Below are positions 56,536-63,838 of a stretch of DNA of 64,000 nt, piece after piece. The stretch lies in assembly GCF_022179085.1 (NCBI RefSeq), contig NZ_BPQE01000023.1:62001-126000 (forward strand), read 5' to 3'. The stretch is from Methylobacterium aerolatum. Lineage in GTDB: Bacteria; Pseudomonadota; Alphaproteobacteria; Rhizobiales; Beijerinckiaceae. The stretch's first letter is position 1, and each line of letters begins with the position of its first letter. Under the pieces are notes generated by a model. It worked only from the letters and a program-made list of their open reading frames with translations. It ran no database searches and was not told the DNA's origin. A program made the translations under genes and the position numbers.

Positions 56536-56936
56536 ATTTCCCAAATGGCTACGTGAAGGATTTGGAAGCCTTCCGGCGCATCTGTCCAAAAACTCGAAAA
56601 TTTCGCACTGCATCATGGCTGTAGCGGCTGGTCCGGCCGCCGTCTGAATCTCAGGGATCAAGCCGTCATCTTCTCAACCCTCGCCGTGCAAGATGCCGCC
56701 GAAGCCCTGATCGCGCTTGGCCTGCCTGTCCTCCCGTATGGGCGCGACTTGGACGTGTCGCGGATCAGTGACTTGGTTTGGGCAGACGACGAGCTGATCG
56801 CTGGCCGCCCGTGCCTGCGTTCAGGCTCCCGTCGAGCGATTTCAATGGGTGGTCGGTGAGCGAATCGGGCTATCCCGCGCAGGCCTTCTCGGCCGGCTGA
56901 GGCGATTCAGGTCCGCAAGAGCAGCACCGGTCTGCC
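56536..56936. other. Left-flank stretch without a recognised gene
   Basis: 400 bp after the tRNA, where an integrase gene would be expected. None is readable. The only coherent short frame (56686-56859) is listed separately. It may be the eroded remains of the integrase end. Confidence 0.4.
56686..56859 (+). CDS. Short reading frame, 57 codons, possible remnant
   Basis: GTG start; reads VQDAAEALIALGLPVLPYGR then DLDVSRISDLVWADDELIAG and RPCLRSGSRR. The first 45 residues look protein-like (VLPYGRDLDVSRISDLVWADDELIAGRP), but I recognise no family and there is no good Shine-Dalgarno. It may be a fragment of a larger gene. Weak evidence only. Confidence 0.25.
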   Translation: MQDAAEALIALGLPVLPYGRDLDVSRISDLVWADDELIAGRPCLRSGSRRAISMGGR

Positions 56937-57263
56937 GTGCCGCTCGACACACCGCTGTCCGAAGACACCGGCCGCGTCCTGGCACTGTGGGCGCGGGGTG
57001 GCTCGGCGTCGAGCGAGAAGTCAACGAAGCCGGCAGCCGACACCGCGAAACCGCAGACCGAACGAGAGCGGCTCATGGCAGCGGCCCTCGTCGAGGCATG
57101 CAGGGGTAACGACGCGCTTCGGACCTTTCGGGAAGGCCTCACTGCCCAGCAGACCGGCGCCTTAAGCCCGATCCTCTCCGAACTGGATCGCATCGCCTGC
57201 AACGTGGACGCCTCCGACGATGGCTTCCTGGGCTCCGATACGCCTCACGAGAAGGCTGCCTGA
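56937..57263 (+). CDS. Hypothetical protein, 108 aa, island
   Basis: GTG start; acidic, alanine-rich, all-helical (RERLMAAALVEACRGNDALRTFREGL, TGALSPILSELDRIACNVD). No known domain. It is the first of four tightly packed frames: its TGA (57261-57263) overlaps the ATG of the next, as is common in phage-like gene strings. This one alone of the four is intact. Confidence 0.5.
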   Translation: MPLDTPLSEDTGRVLALWARGGSASSEKSTKPAADTAKPQTERERLMAAALVEACRGNDALRTFREGLTAQQTGALSPILSELDRIACNVDASDDGFLGSDTPHEKAA

Positions 57264-57511
57264 TGCCCCGCACCCCGTAGCAAGCCGCCGCCGAGGCCAT
57301 CTTCGACGCCCAGGAAGACCGCTCGACCCTCCCAGAGGCCGAGCGATCGATGAAGCCCGCCGAACTCGCCGCCGCGAGCATGATCGCCGCGATGGAGATC
57401 GCTGCGGAGGCCGAGGCGCAGGCGGAGGTCTTCGAATGGGCCATCGTCGAGATCGAGGGTCATCGCCGCCACGCTGGCGGCATCCATGAGGGGGAGCGGT
57501 TCGGCGCGTAA
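57263..57511 (+). pseudogene. Small helical protein gene with an in-frame amber codon at position 6
   Basis: Begins ATG CCC CGC ACC CCG, then TAG at 57278-57280, then continues in the same frame for 76 sense codons to TAA at 57509-57511. After the stop the translation is coherent: QAAAEAIFDAQEDRSTLPEA, SMIAAMEIAAEAEAQAEVF, EWAIVEIEGHRRHAGG. The ATG overlaps the upstream stop (TGATG), which shows where translation used to start. Either a plain nonsense mutation or, less likely, a suppressed codon; a downstream ATG at 57350 could give a shorter protein. Confidence 0.55.
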
Positions 57512-57512
57512 A

Positions 57513-57712
57513 ATGATCCGCGTGAACGTGCCGGTCGATGGCGATCTGGCCAAGGTCTGGACGACGCATTCTACGGCGGGGCCGTGCTGTTCGGCGTCAC
57601 CCCCTGCACTCAGGAGGCGGCGCTCAAGCTCAACTGCCCGTACGTGCCAGTCTCCCGGCTCGCGCTCTCCCGTCCCGACCGGGACGCCGAAGACGATGGG
57701 GTGCCGTTCTGA
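57513..57712 (+). pseudogene. Small protein gene with a one-base deletion
   Basis: ATG 57513 gives MIRVNVPVDGDLAK, after which the frame turns to nonsense. The next frame, read from about 57556, continues sensibly: GLDDAFYGGAVLFGVTPCTQ, EAALKLNCPYVPVSRLAL, SRPDRDAEDDGVPF and stop at 57710-57712. Adding one G to AAGGTCTGG (to restore AAG GGT CTG) would join the halves into a 66-residue protein ending at TGATG, so a slip in a G run is the likely lesion. No family recognised. Confidence 0.5.
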
Positions 57713-58012
57713 TGGCCGGTTCGGTTGCATCTCCCCGCGAGCAGAACGTGGTCCTGCGCGAGCAGGTCCGACAGCTCCAACAGGCGCTGGCTCCGGTGGC
57801 TCTGCTGCCCGGGCATTGGCGCCTCACGACGACCAAGGAGCGTTGGCTGCGCCATCCGCGCGGTCGGTCCGAACCTCCCGCTCCACGAGCGGGCGATGCT
57901 CGCGCTCTACGCCATGTGGGAGGACGCGCCCGAGCAGAAGCTTCTCGACGTGCTGGTCTGCAAGATCCGACGCAAGCTCATGGAGGCGCAGGCTCAGATC
58001 CGGATCGAGCGC
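57712..58012 (+). pseudogene. Winged-helix (OmpR/CtrA-type) regulator fragment, frameshifted
   Basis: ATG 57712 gives a coiled-coil start: MAGSVASPREQNVVLREQ then VRQLQQALAPVALLPGHWRL, as in small alphaproteobacterial regulators that precede a winged helix. Between about 57845 and 57885 the frame changes; after it come LPLHERAMLALYAMWEDAPEQKLLDVLVCKIRRKLMEAQAQIRIE. The DAPEQKLLDVLVCKIRRKL stretch matches the CtrA-like recognition helix (DEPELKIIDVFICKLRKKL). The last beta hairpin (ETVWGRGY) is missing because the frame runs into the next fragment. Confidence 0.6.
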
Positions 58013-58336
58013 ATCGACTGGATCATCGCCGGCGTGGAGACCGACCAGGGCCCTCACCGCGCCGGGCCAACGCATCCGGACTGGCTCCGGCAGATCCCGG
58101 ACGCTTGCGCCGCTTCTGACGTGCGCCACCACCACAAGCAGAACGGCGAGTGGGCCGACGCCGATAGCGTGCCGGGTGAGATCCTGAAGGATTCGGCGTC
58201 CGCGGAGTCACGGGCGACGGCGTCGTCCGGCTTGGGCAAGAAGGCCGCCGGGCGCCTCCTCGACGGTGTGGAGCACAACGGGTTCCCGGGGGCGCTCGCG
58301 CCGGCTGACGCGCTCGACGTCGCGGGGGCGGCATAA
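58010..58336 (+). pseudogene. DUF5131 (phage Gp37/Gp68-like) C-terminal fragment
   Basis: In frame after the winged-helix piece: IDWIIAGVETDQ, THPDWLRQIPDACAASDV, KQNGEWADAD and GKKAAGRLLDGVEHNGFP. These correspond to the C-terminal third of DUF5131 proteins (LDWVIVGGESG, HPDWVRSLRDQC, FKQWGEW, GKKAAGRLLDGREWNEFP). The catalytic radical-SAM-like front part is missing. Stop TAA at 58334-58336. Together with the preceding entry it is one open frame from 57725, a chimera made by deletion between two phage-type genes. Confidence 0.6.
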
Positions 58337-58380
58337 CCCTCACGCGCTCGCCATCTTTTAGTTTTGTCTCGGCACGAATC

Positions 58381-59541
58381 TTATGGAGCGTGGCGAGCGC
58401 GCATCTCCAATATCAGTCTCGCCAATTCGGCTTGGCGAGAAACATCCATCTTGCGGAACACCGAACGCAGCTGGATGCGCGCTGTGGACATCTTGACGTT
58501 AAACCGCTCGGCTATGTCCGAAAGGCGTTCCGAACCATCCAGAGCAGCTGCGAGTCGAGCCTCCGCAGGCGTCAGTCCGAACTTTTCACGCAGGACCAGA
58601 AGAAATTCCTCGCGATCATAAGATGCGCTGCACTCGCGTATTGTCACAAGGGCCAAGCGGCGCGGAAACATCAGTGGGCTCAACACGCTTGCGCCCATAA
58701 ACTTTGAGTCGACCGTCAGCGTTACGATCGAGAATACTCCGCTGTCGGTCACGATCGCGGGCGTAGCGGCGGACGGGCCTGGAAGCATGCGTACGGCGCA
58801 TGCACGCTGAGCCGCTTTGATGATGGCGTCGCGGAACGCTGTGTGCCGAACCTCAAGACTGTCACGCGTAGAAGATCGAAGGAGTTTTCCGTCCCTCAAA
58901 AGTGCATCGGCTCCGGCGTTCGTGCCATAGATCTGCAGATTCGAGCCCAAGAGAAAAGCAGGCTCTACGAAGGCATTGAGCAGTTGCCCGCCAACGAAAG
59001 CGGGTCGCGTGGAGCAATTTATGTCGAGCGCTCGCCGAAGCCGTGGCCCAATGGCCCGCAGTAATGGCTCGTAGATGGCGTTCGCCTGATCCGCGAAGCG
59101 CAGCTCGTAGTTGAAGGTGAGGAAACCGAAACGGCCATTCCTTTCAGCAACTCTCATTCCAGTCGAACCGTCAGCGCCGTCTGCGCGCGCCAGCCAATCG
59201 ACATAAAATTCACTGTTCGCAAAATGCGAAGCCGGCAGAGAACATTCGCTAAATACAGGACGCATTGCGGGTGCTGCGAGCATGACCGGCATCCAAGGGT
59301 TAATAACGTTGTAATACTCCGCATAGGCCGAGGTCAGCTCGTCGGACCAGCCGGCCGTCGTCAACGGCACCGCTGTTGCTCCGTCCATCTCGACCGCCTG
59401 GAAGACTGCTTTTCCGCCCGGTGCAGCTGCAGCGAACGCCGCGATAACATCTTTCCAGCCTTCGGCATGGAAGGCCGCTTGATCAATCATGTCCCCTATA
59501 TCGCCGGCAAGAGTAGCAAGGTGAAGCTCAGCGCTACTCAT
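58381..59541 (-). CDS. LuxR-type transcriptional regulator (orphan)
   Basis: 386 residues from ATG 59541 with GGGGGAT upstream. The C-terminal HTH (about 320-380) is LREKFGLTPAEARLAAALDG, then SERLSDIAERFNVKMSTARI and QLRSVFRKMDVSRQAELARLIL. The N-terminal about 300 residues look like an unidentified sensor region with segments such as EYYNVINPWMPVML and ESSAFRDAIIKAAQRACAVRM. No acyl-homoserine-lactone domain or response-regulator receiver is visible. Its codon use is more AT-rich than the core genes around it. Target unknown. Confidence 0.75.
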   Translation of the reverse strand: MSSAELHLATLAGDIGDMIDQAAFHAEGWKDVIAAFAAAAPGGKAVFQAVEMDGATAVPLTTAGWSDELTSAYAEYYNVINPWMPVMLAAPAMRPVFSECSLPASHFANSEFYVDWLARADGADGSTGMRVAERNGRFGFLTFNYELRFADQANAIYEPLLRAIGPRLRRALDINCSTRPAFVGGQLLNAFVEPAFLLGSNLQIYGTNAGADALLRDGKLLRSSTRDSLEVRHTAFRDAIIKAAQRACAVRMLPGPSAATPAIVTDSGVFSIVTLTVDSKFMGASVLSPLMFPRRLALVTIRECSASYDREEFLLVLREKFGLTPAEARLAAALDGSERLSDIAERFNVKMSTARIQLRSVFRKMDVSRQAELARLILEMRARHAP

Positions 59542-59714
59542 TGAATATCCCCCAATCAAATTTTGTTCGAGTCAGTCCGTCGGTATTGTTTTCGCGATCA
59601 CCCGTCCGTCCCACCTGCCGCAGGTTCCCCCGCCGACGTGTTTCCAGGCTGAACGTAGACTGATTTGTGCTGGACCGATACGGCACGAGAACCACACTCG
59701 GCATAGTAGTCTCT

Positions 59715-60359
59715 ATGGATGGGCGCGTGCCTAAAGATGCCATCCTCCCGTTTAACCTGCTCGACGTCCCATTCAGCAACACGATCCAACGCTCGGCCGA
59801 TCTGTCGATCTGCGGCACCTATCGCTGGACACTCACCCGCACATGGTCGAGCGAGGATGGGCGGGTCTGTTTCATCGGTCTCAACCCGAGCACGGCCGAT
59901 CACCGGCTCGACGACCCTCCCGTTCGCCGCTGGACCCACTTCGCCCGCGCGTGGGGCTACGGCGGCTTCACCGCAGTGAGCCTCTACCCGTTCCGTTCAT
60001 CCTCGCCGACCGAGTGCCGGGAATGGGCTGGGCGGGCGATGTCAGGGCCGGACTGGTATGCTCGCGATGCGCTCCACAACCGCAACCTGCCGACGCTGAT
60101 CCGCGAGGCGAAGGCGGCGGCGCTCGTCGTGCCCTGCTGGGGCGCCGGCGCCTGGGATCCGCAGTGGGTCGATCACGTTCTGGAGGCGATCCGAAGCGGG
60201 GAGGCGCCCTGGCCGGACCTCTCTTGCTTCGGCCTATCGAAGGATGGCCATCCGATCCACCCGATGGCGCGTGGGCGCTCGCGTATCCGGGACGACACCC
60301 AGCCCGTGCTTTGGAGAGCCGGGTCAGCGACCGAGGGCGCGAGTGGGGTCGCAGCATGA
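59715..60359 (+). CDS. DUF1643 family protein
   Basis: About 214 residues. Signature: YRWTLTRTWSSEDGRVCFIGLNPSTAD, then DDPPVRRWTHFARAWGYGGF, AVSLYPFRSSSPTECREW and ALVVPCWGAGAW. DUF1643 occurs in phages and mobile elements; the role is not known. ATG 59715 is preferred; GTG 59667 would give 16 more residues. Its stop (TGA 60357-60359) overlaps a 16-codon frame at 60356-60406 (MTASAPLSLHHQIHQH) that may be a linker to the next gene. Confidence 0.7.
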   Translation: MDGRVPKDAILPFNLLDVPFSNTIQRSADLSICGTYRWTLTRTWSSEDGRVCFIGLNPSTADHRLDDPPVRRWTHFARAWGYGGFTAVSLYPFRSSSPTECREWAGRAMSGPDWYARDALHNRNLPTLIREAKAAALVVPCWGAGAWDPQWVDHVLEAIRSGEAPWPDLSCFGLSKDGHPIHPMARGRSRIRDDTQPVLWRAGSATEGASGVAA

Positions 60360-60417
60360 CCGCCTCGGCTCCCCTCTCCCTCCACCACCAGATTCACCAG
60401 CATTGAGGCAGCACCGC

Positions 60418-60582
60418 ATGTTCGTCGTCTCCGACCTGGACAGGACGCTCGCTCTCACCGAGCATCGTGCGGACCATCTGTGCGGCCCCCGGAAGGACTG
60501 GCGGGCGTTTTACGCCGCCTGCGACAAGGACGAGCCCTGCCACAAGAAGACGCGGAACACTATGCGGTGCTTGGATGGGTAG
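60418..60582 (+). pseudogene. Truncated HAD-family phosphatase (polynucleotide kinase 3'-phosphatase-like)
   Basis: 54 codons. MFVVSDLDRTLALTEHRADHL matches motif I of phage-type HAD 3'-phosphatases (DLDGTLALTEHR), and KDWRAFYAACDKDEP is the next conserved stretch; then the frame ends after MRCLDG. The normal protein has about 150-180 residues and two more catalytic motifs, so this is a remnant or a deletion product. Arg replaces the usual Gly in the DLDGT motif. Confidence 0.5.
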
Positions 60583-60997
60583 GTCGGGGTCCAGCCTGAC
60601 TCCGCGAAATCTGCAGGAGCTGCCAAAGTTCGTACGCAGACGAGCGGGTTACTCTACGTTACACCGTTCCCTCATCCTCCGAGCTGATTACCAAAAGGGC
60701 AAACGCAGAGCCTGATTGGAGCGGAATAGCGCCCCATCACAGCAGCTTGGGAAGGAGCTAAACCGGATCGAAGAGTGATTTATTTCGCCGCCGATTATGA
60801 TCGATTAATTTTATTTGTTGCACGGTTGTCAGCAGTGTGCGGATGGCGTACAGTTGATCGATCGACTTTTGGCCAGATTTTCGGCCGTATCGCCTGATCC
60901 GGGCGAGCGCTGTGCATCTCTTCCATTTTCGACAATTAGCGACCGGGCGCGTGTGACCCATGCGCCTGACCTATTTATTCGCCTTAATGAGATACCT
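60583..60997. other. Island intergenic region, probable cspA leader
   Basis: 415 bp with no gene. The right two thirds are AT-rich (for example near 60780-60830) and lie directly before the cold-shock gene, so they likely hold its promoter and long 5' untranslated leader. A 14-bp sequence GTCGGGGTCCAGCC at 60583-60596 recurs at 62864-62877. Confidence 0.45.
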
Positions 60998-61207
60998 ATG
61001 ACCATCGGCACCGTTAAATGGTTCAACGACATCAAGGGTTTCGGCTTTATCCAGCCGGATGACGGCGGCAAGGACGTGTTCGTCCACATCTCGGCCGTGG
61101 AGCGTGCCGGCATGCAGGGGCTGACCGAGGGGCAGAAGATTTCCTACGAGATGGAAACCGACCGTCGCAGCGGTAAGCAGTCGGCCGGTCAGCTTCAGGC
61201 TGCTTGA
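60998..61207 (+). CDS. cspA: Cold-shock protein CspA
   Basis: 69 residues, single cold-shock domain: [39 protein letters not shown], then [26 protein letters not shown]1 KGFGFI and RNP2 DVFVHI are intact. It acts as RNA chaperone. The gene is in the island with its own leader and terminator and is followed by a DUF6481 gene, a pairing seen elsewhere in this group, so it may be stable island cargo. Confidence 0.92.
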   Translation: MTIGTVKWFNDIKGFGFIQPDDGGKDVFVHISAVERAGMQGLTEGQKISYEMETDRRSGKQSAGQLQAA

Positions 61208-61235
61208 GCCTAGCTCATCTACTTTTGACAAATCT

Positions 61236-61270
61236 GGAGGCCGTTCACCCAGGGCGGCCTCTCGTGTTTT
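61236..61270 (+). terminator. cspA terminator hairpin
   Basis: GAGGCCG (61236-61242), 11-nt loop, CGGCCTC (61254-61260), then TCGTGTTTTC. Stem of 7 bp, moderate U-tract. Confidence 0.55.
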
Positions 61271-61312
61271 CTCGCCACCTCGGCCGAGCCTCGGTGCGCA
61301 AAAGGAATCTAC

Positions 61313-61681
61313 GTGGGTCAATTTAAAGCCAACCAGCTCACCGACCGTCTCGAAGCGACGGCTAAGGCGCGACAGGCTGCGCTCGCTCGTTTCCGAGCCC
61401 GTCCCGCCGCGAATGATCCGGCAGTCCTCGCCCGGCATGCTGCCCGGCGCGCTGTCGTTCAGGCGCGAGAAGTGCGAGTCGCAGAGCGGGAAATTGCCCG
61501 TCTCGCAGCCGAGGCAGAGCGGGAGGCTGAAGCGCTGGCTGCAAGGGATCGTGCTGCAGCGGATTTCGTCCGGCTTGCTGCCGAGAAGGCGGAGCGACAG
61601 GAAGCACTTGCTGCCGAGCAGAAGGCTGCGCGGGATGCTCGCTTTGCTGCGCGCAAAGCGAAGGCCAAGGCGCGAAGGTAG
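61313..61681 (+). CDS. DUF6481 family protein
   Basis: 122 residues, GTG start with AAAGGA 7 nt upstream. GQFKANQLTDRLEATAKARQ followed by alanine/arginine/glutamate-rich heptads (RAVVQAREVRVAEREIARL, EAEREAEALAARDRAAADF) predicts a long coiled coil. The tail is basic (RFAARKAKAKARR). DUF6481 proteins are found next to cold-shock genes in alphaproteobacteria, which suggests nucleic-acid binding or stress physiology; no function is shown. Confidence 0.8.
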   Translation: MGQFKANQLTDRLEATAKARQAALARFRARPAANDPAVLARHAARRAVVQAREVRVAEREIARLAAEAEREAEALAARDRAAADFVRLAAEKAERQEALAAEQKAARDARFAARKAKAKARR

Positions 61682-61724
61682 GTCACAGCCTGCCCGCGAT
61701 AAGCGTCACTCTGGAGAGCATCTC

Positions 61725-61922
61725 ATGTCTCACAAGTTCAAGATCGGCCAGCATGTCCGGCAAGCCGGCATCAGCTATTTCGGTAATAAGAGCGTCACCG
61801 ATGGCCTCTTCGAGATTGTTCGTCTGATGCCTGATGATCGCTCCGGTGAGCCAACTTATCGGATCAAGTCCGCAGGCGGTGAGCGTGCCGTGCGGGAAAG
61901 CGAACTTTCGCACGCGGCCTGA
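61725..61922 (+). CDS. Small basic protein, 65 aa (SH3-like fold inferred)
   Basis: MSHKFKIGQHVRQAGISYFG, NKSVTDGLFEIVRLMPDDRSG, EPTYRIKSAGGERAVRESEL. ATG 61725 with GGAG about 8-10 nt upstream. FKIGQHVRQ and FEIVRLMPDDRSGEPTYRIKS are typical of a small beta-barrel family that is widespread in Hyphomicrobiales and Sphingomonadales. Function unknown. Confidence 0.65.
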   Translation: MSHKFKIGQHVRQAGISYFGNKSVTDGLFEIVRLMPDDRSGEPTYRIKSAGGERAVRESELSHAA

Positions 61923-62019
61923 ACAGTCTTCGCCAAACAAATAGACTGACGAAAAACGGCGTCTTGTGACTTGCCTCGCGTGGGCTACGGACAGCCTAAC
62001 AGCAAGGTTATCGCGACCC

Positions 62020-62295
62020 TTGACCACGAGCACGGAAACCCATTCGGCCGACGTGGCGTTGATCGAACCCAATCAGACGGCTTTCATCCTCAAGGTCACG
62101 CGCCCTGATGATGCGGAGTTATCCGGGTGGTTGGTGATGTTTTATGCCGCGATCACCACCTCAGAGAATGAGGCGCTTACAGTCGTCCGCCATGCAGTGA
62201 AGGCGGATGCGATTGTCGAACCGACAGGCGTTCGGCTCTCACAGCAGACAGCCAGCGCCCTCAATCTGGAAGCAGGTCTGGCGCGAGCACTCTGA
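62020..62295 (+). CDS. Hypothetical protein, about 91 aa
   Basis: TTG start (uncertain; GTG/ATG options further 5' overlap the previous gene's end). Sequence: MTTSTETHSADVALIEPNQT, AFILKVTRPDDAELSGWLVM, FYAAITTSENEALTVVRHAV. One moderately hydrophobic stretch, no known domain. It lies in the island's string of short genes on the same strand. Confidence 0.45.
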   Translation: MTTSTETHSADVALIEPNQTAFILKVTRPDDAELSGWLVMFYAAITTSENEALTVVRHAVKADAIVEPTGVRLSQQTASALNLEAGLARAL

Positions 62296-62368
62296 GAGTT
62301 AACGAACGAGTAATCACCAGTTTCACCCTTCGCGCGATCCCGTGCTTTGGGCTTCGACAGAGGCAAAC

Positions 62369-62524
62369 ATGGCACGCGACTTCACGACGGGCAAAGCGCA
62401 GGCGGTCACGACGGAGGACTTCAACGAGCGTGTGAAGCGCCTGCTCGCGGACAAGCCGGATCCACGCAAGGCCGAGCAACGGACCAAAAATTCAAAGGGC
62501 AACACACCGTTTCAAAAGGGCTGA
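62369..62524 (+). CDS. Small hydrophilic protein, 51 aa
   Basis: MARDFTTGKAQAVTTEDFNERVKRLLADKPDPRKAEQRTK, then a lysine-rich tail ending PFQKG. ATG 62369 with AGAGG upstream. A short helix (TTEDFNERVKRLL) is followed by a disordered basic tail. No family known. Confidence 0.45.
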   Translation: MARDFTTGKAQAVTTEDFNERVKRLLADKPDPRKAEQRTKNSKGNTPFQKG

Positions 62525-62638
62525 GTGTCAAGTGATCTTCGACCGGTGAGTATAGCCGGGAAGCTCATTATGCTCACGGAAGTGTCAAGTCGCTTCATAC
62601 CCCTCGCAGTTGTCCATTCCAGCTCCCACATACTGGCC

Positions 62639-62839
62639 ATGATCATCTTCAAGCCGAACCCTCACGCGTTGCATGTGACACCTTCTGCGAAGGAGCCGGG
62701 CCGGTTTGACTGGTCGATTACGCGCGACGGCGTCATCGTACGCCAATCAGTTCGATCCTTCGGGTCGGAAGGCGCGTCGGAAGCGAACGGTGACGCAGCC
62801 TTTCGGGATATCACCGCGCGGTGGCTTAACGCCCGCTGA
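62639..62839 (+). CDS. Hypothetical protein, 66 aa
   Basis: MIIFKPNPHALHVTPSAKEPGRFDWSI, then TRDGVIVRQSVRSFGSEGAS and DITARWLNAR. ATG 62639; no convincing Shine-Dalgarno. The pattern GRFDWSITRDGVIVRQS with a following helix recurs in short alphaproteobacterial proteins, to my knowledge without assigned role. Confidence 0.5.
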   Translation: MIIFKPNPHALHVTPSAKEPGRFDWSITRDGVIVRQSVRSFGSEGASEANGDAAFRDITARWLNAR

Positions 62840-63153
62840 GTGGCACCACCGGGCTATGCTCCTGTCGGGGTCCAGCCCGTGGTGTCCCCGTCGCCAACAC
62901 GAAACGGTCCCGGCCTGAAATTCCGGTGGGGGGCGAGCAAGTGCCGTATCCGACCTGATTGCATTAGGCTGGCGGCTCTAGGTTGTTGTTCGAACGTGCA
63001 TTCTGCGACAAGCCAGTATCCACTTCGTCGGAATGCGCTCTAGGGCCGACGAATTGCGACGCTATATCGAGACAGCCTTGGGTCCAAAGTCTTTGGCAGG
63101 CGTTGTCCTGAGCACCGGGGCGCATCCATCGCCGCCAGCGCAGGACAACCCTA
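62840..63153. other. Island intergenic region, no gene seen
   Basis: 314 bp. Contains the second copy of the 14-bp sequence GTCGGGGTCCAGCC (62864-62877). No coding frame is convincing. Confidence 0.4.
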
Positions 63154-63522
63154 ATGAACACGATCCGATGGCTAATCGCAAAAATCTCTTTGCTTCTCTT
63201 TGCCAGCAAAGCTGAGCAAAAAAGGGATAAAATAATAAGACAAAAAGAGTCTGGCGTTTATGTTGACGCAGCATCAGAGAAGATTAGAAATTTCGACGAA
63301 GATTATCGCTCAGCCACCCATATGCTTAAGCTCCGCATGAATAAGAAGTTTCCCGACAATTATCACGCGAGATTGAGTTCTGGTGAGAAAAGTCCTTACG
63401 ATTATGGGGAGGATCGCGCGCTTGCCGTCGATGCTGCATCGATCGCGATAGCCATGGCGCTTCGGAACGGAGCTTCGGTAAGACAGGCGGCGGAAGCCGG
63501 CGCAGCGAGTGTGGGTATTTAG
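63154..63522 (+). CDS. Hypothetical protein, 122 aa, AT-rich
   Basis: MNTIRWLIAKISLLLFASKA is a hydrophobic N-terminus (a single membrane helix or signal anchor), then KRDKIIRQKESGVYVDAASEK, RNFDEDYRSATHMLKLRMNKKF, SYDYGEDRALAVDAASIAIAMALRNG-like helical region. The codon use is clearly less GC-rich than the core (many AT-ending codons). No family recognised; likely horizontally acquired. Confidence 0.5.
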   Translation: MNTIRWLIAKISLLLFASKAEQKRDKIIRQKESGVYVDAASEKIRNFDEDYRSATHMLKLRMNKKFPDNYHARLSSGEKSPYDYGEDRALAVDAASIAIAMALRNGASVRQAAEAGAASVGI

Positions 63523-63547
63523 GCCCGCGCACAGCCTCTCGACCACG

Positions 63548-63769
63548 ATGCCCGTATATCCTCCGAAGGCAATCGTAGATGCCGCAAGAGCGGTCGAGAC
63601 CGTCCTCCGGAAGGCAAATTGCCGGCTTGCTGCTGTCCGCTTCGGCACGATCGACACCGGAAGCGGAACGGCGGATATCCACCCTCTGCGTCCGTTTGTA
63701 ACGTCAAGCTTGGTACCCCCTCGGCCGGGGAACAAGAGCCGAACGCCTGTCCAGAAACGACGGCCCTGA
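63548..63769 (+). CDS. Hypothetical short protein, 73 aa, doubtful
   Basis: MPVYPPKAIVDAARAVETVL then RKANCRLAAVRFGTID and a Pro/Arg-rich tail. The first half looks protein-like, the second half does not. No family, no good ribosome site. It may be a decayed C-terminal fragment. Confidence 0.25.
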   Translation: MPVYPPKAIVDAARAVETVLRKANCRLAAVRFGTIDTGSGTADIHPLRPFVTSSLVPPRPGNKSRTPVQKRRP

Positions 63770-63838
63770 AGGCCGAAAACAGGCTGCTCAGGCGATTTTA
63801 TCTCCGTACGGCGCGGTGTCACTTGTCAACACCAATGC

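Noticed and set aside
57538-58119. 193-codon frame over the pseudogene region
   Set aside because: It contains the genuine start of the winged-helix gene at 57712 but then turns into Arg/Ala/Gly-rich nonsense after about 57870; the sensible continuation is in another frame.
63706-63717. AAGCTTGGTACC, resembling a vector polylinker
   Set aside because: A 12-bp match in otherwise native-looking sequence is not evidence of cloning; no further vector sequence surrounds it.
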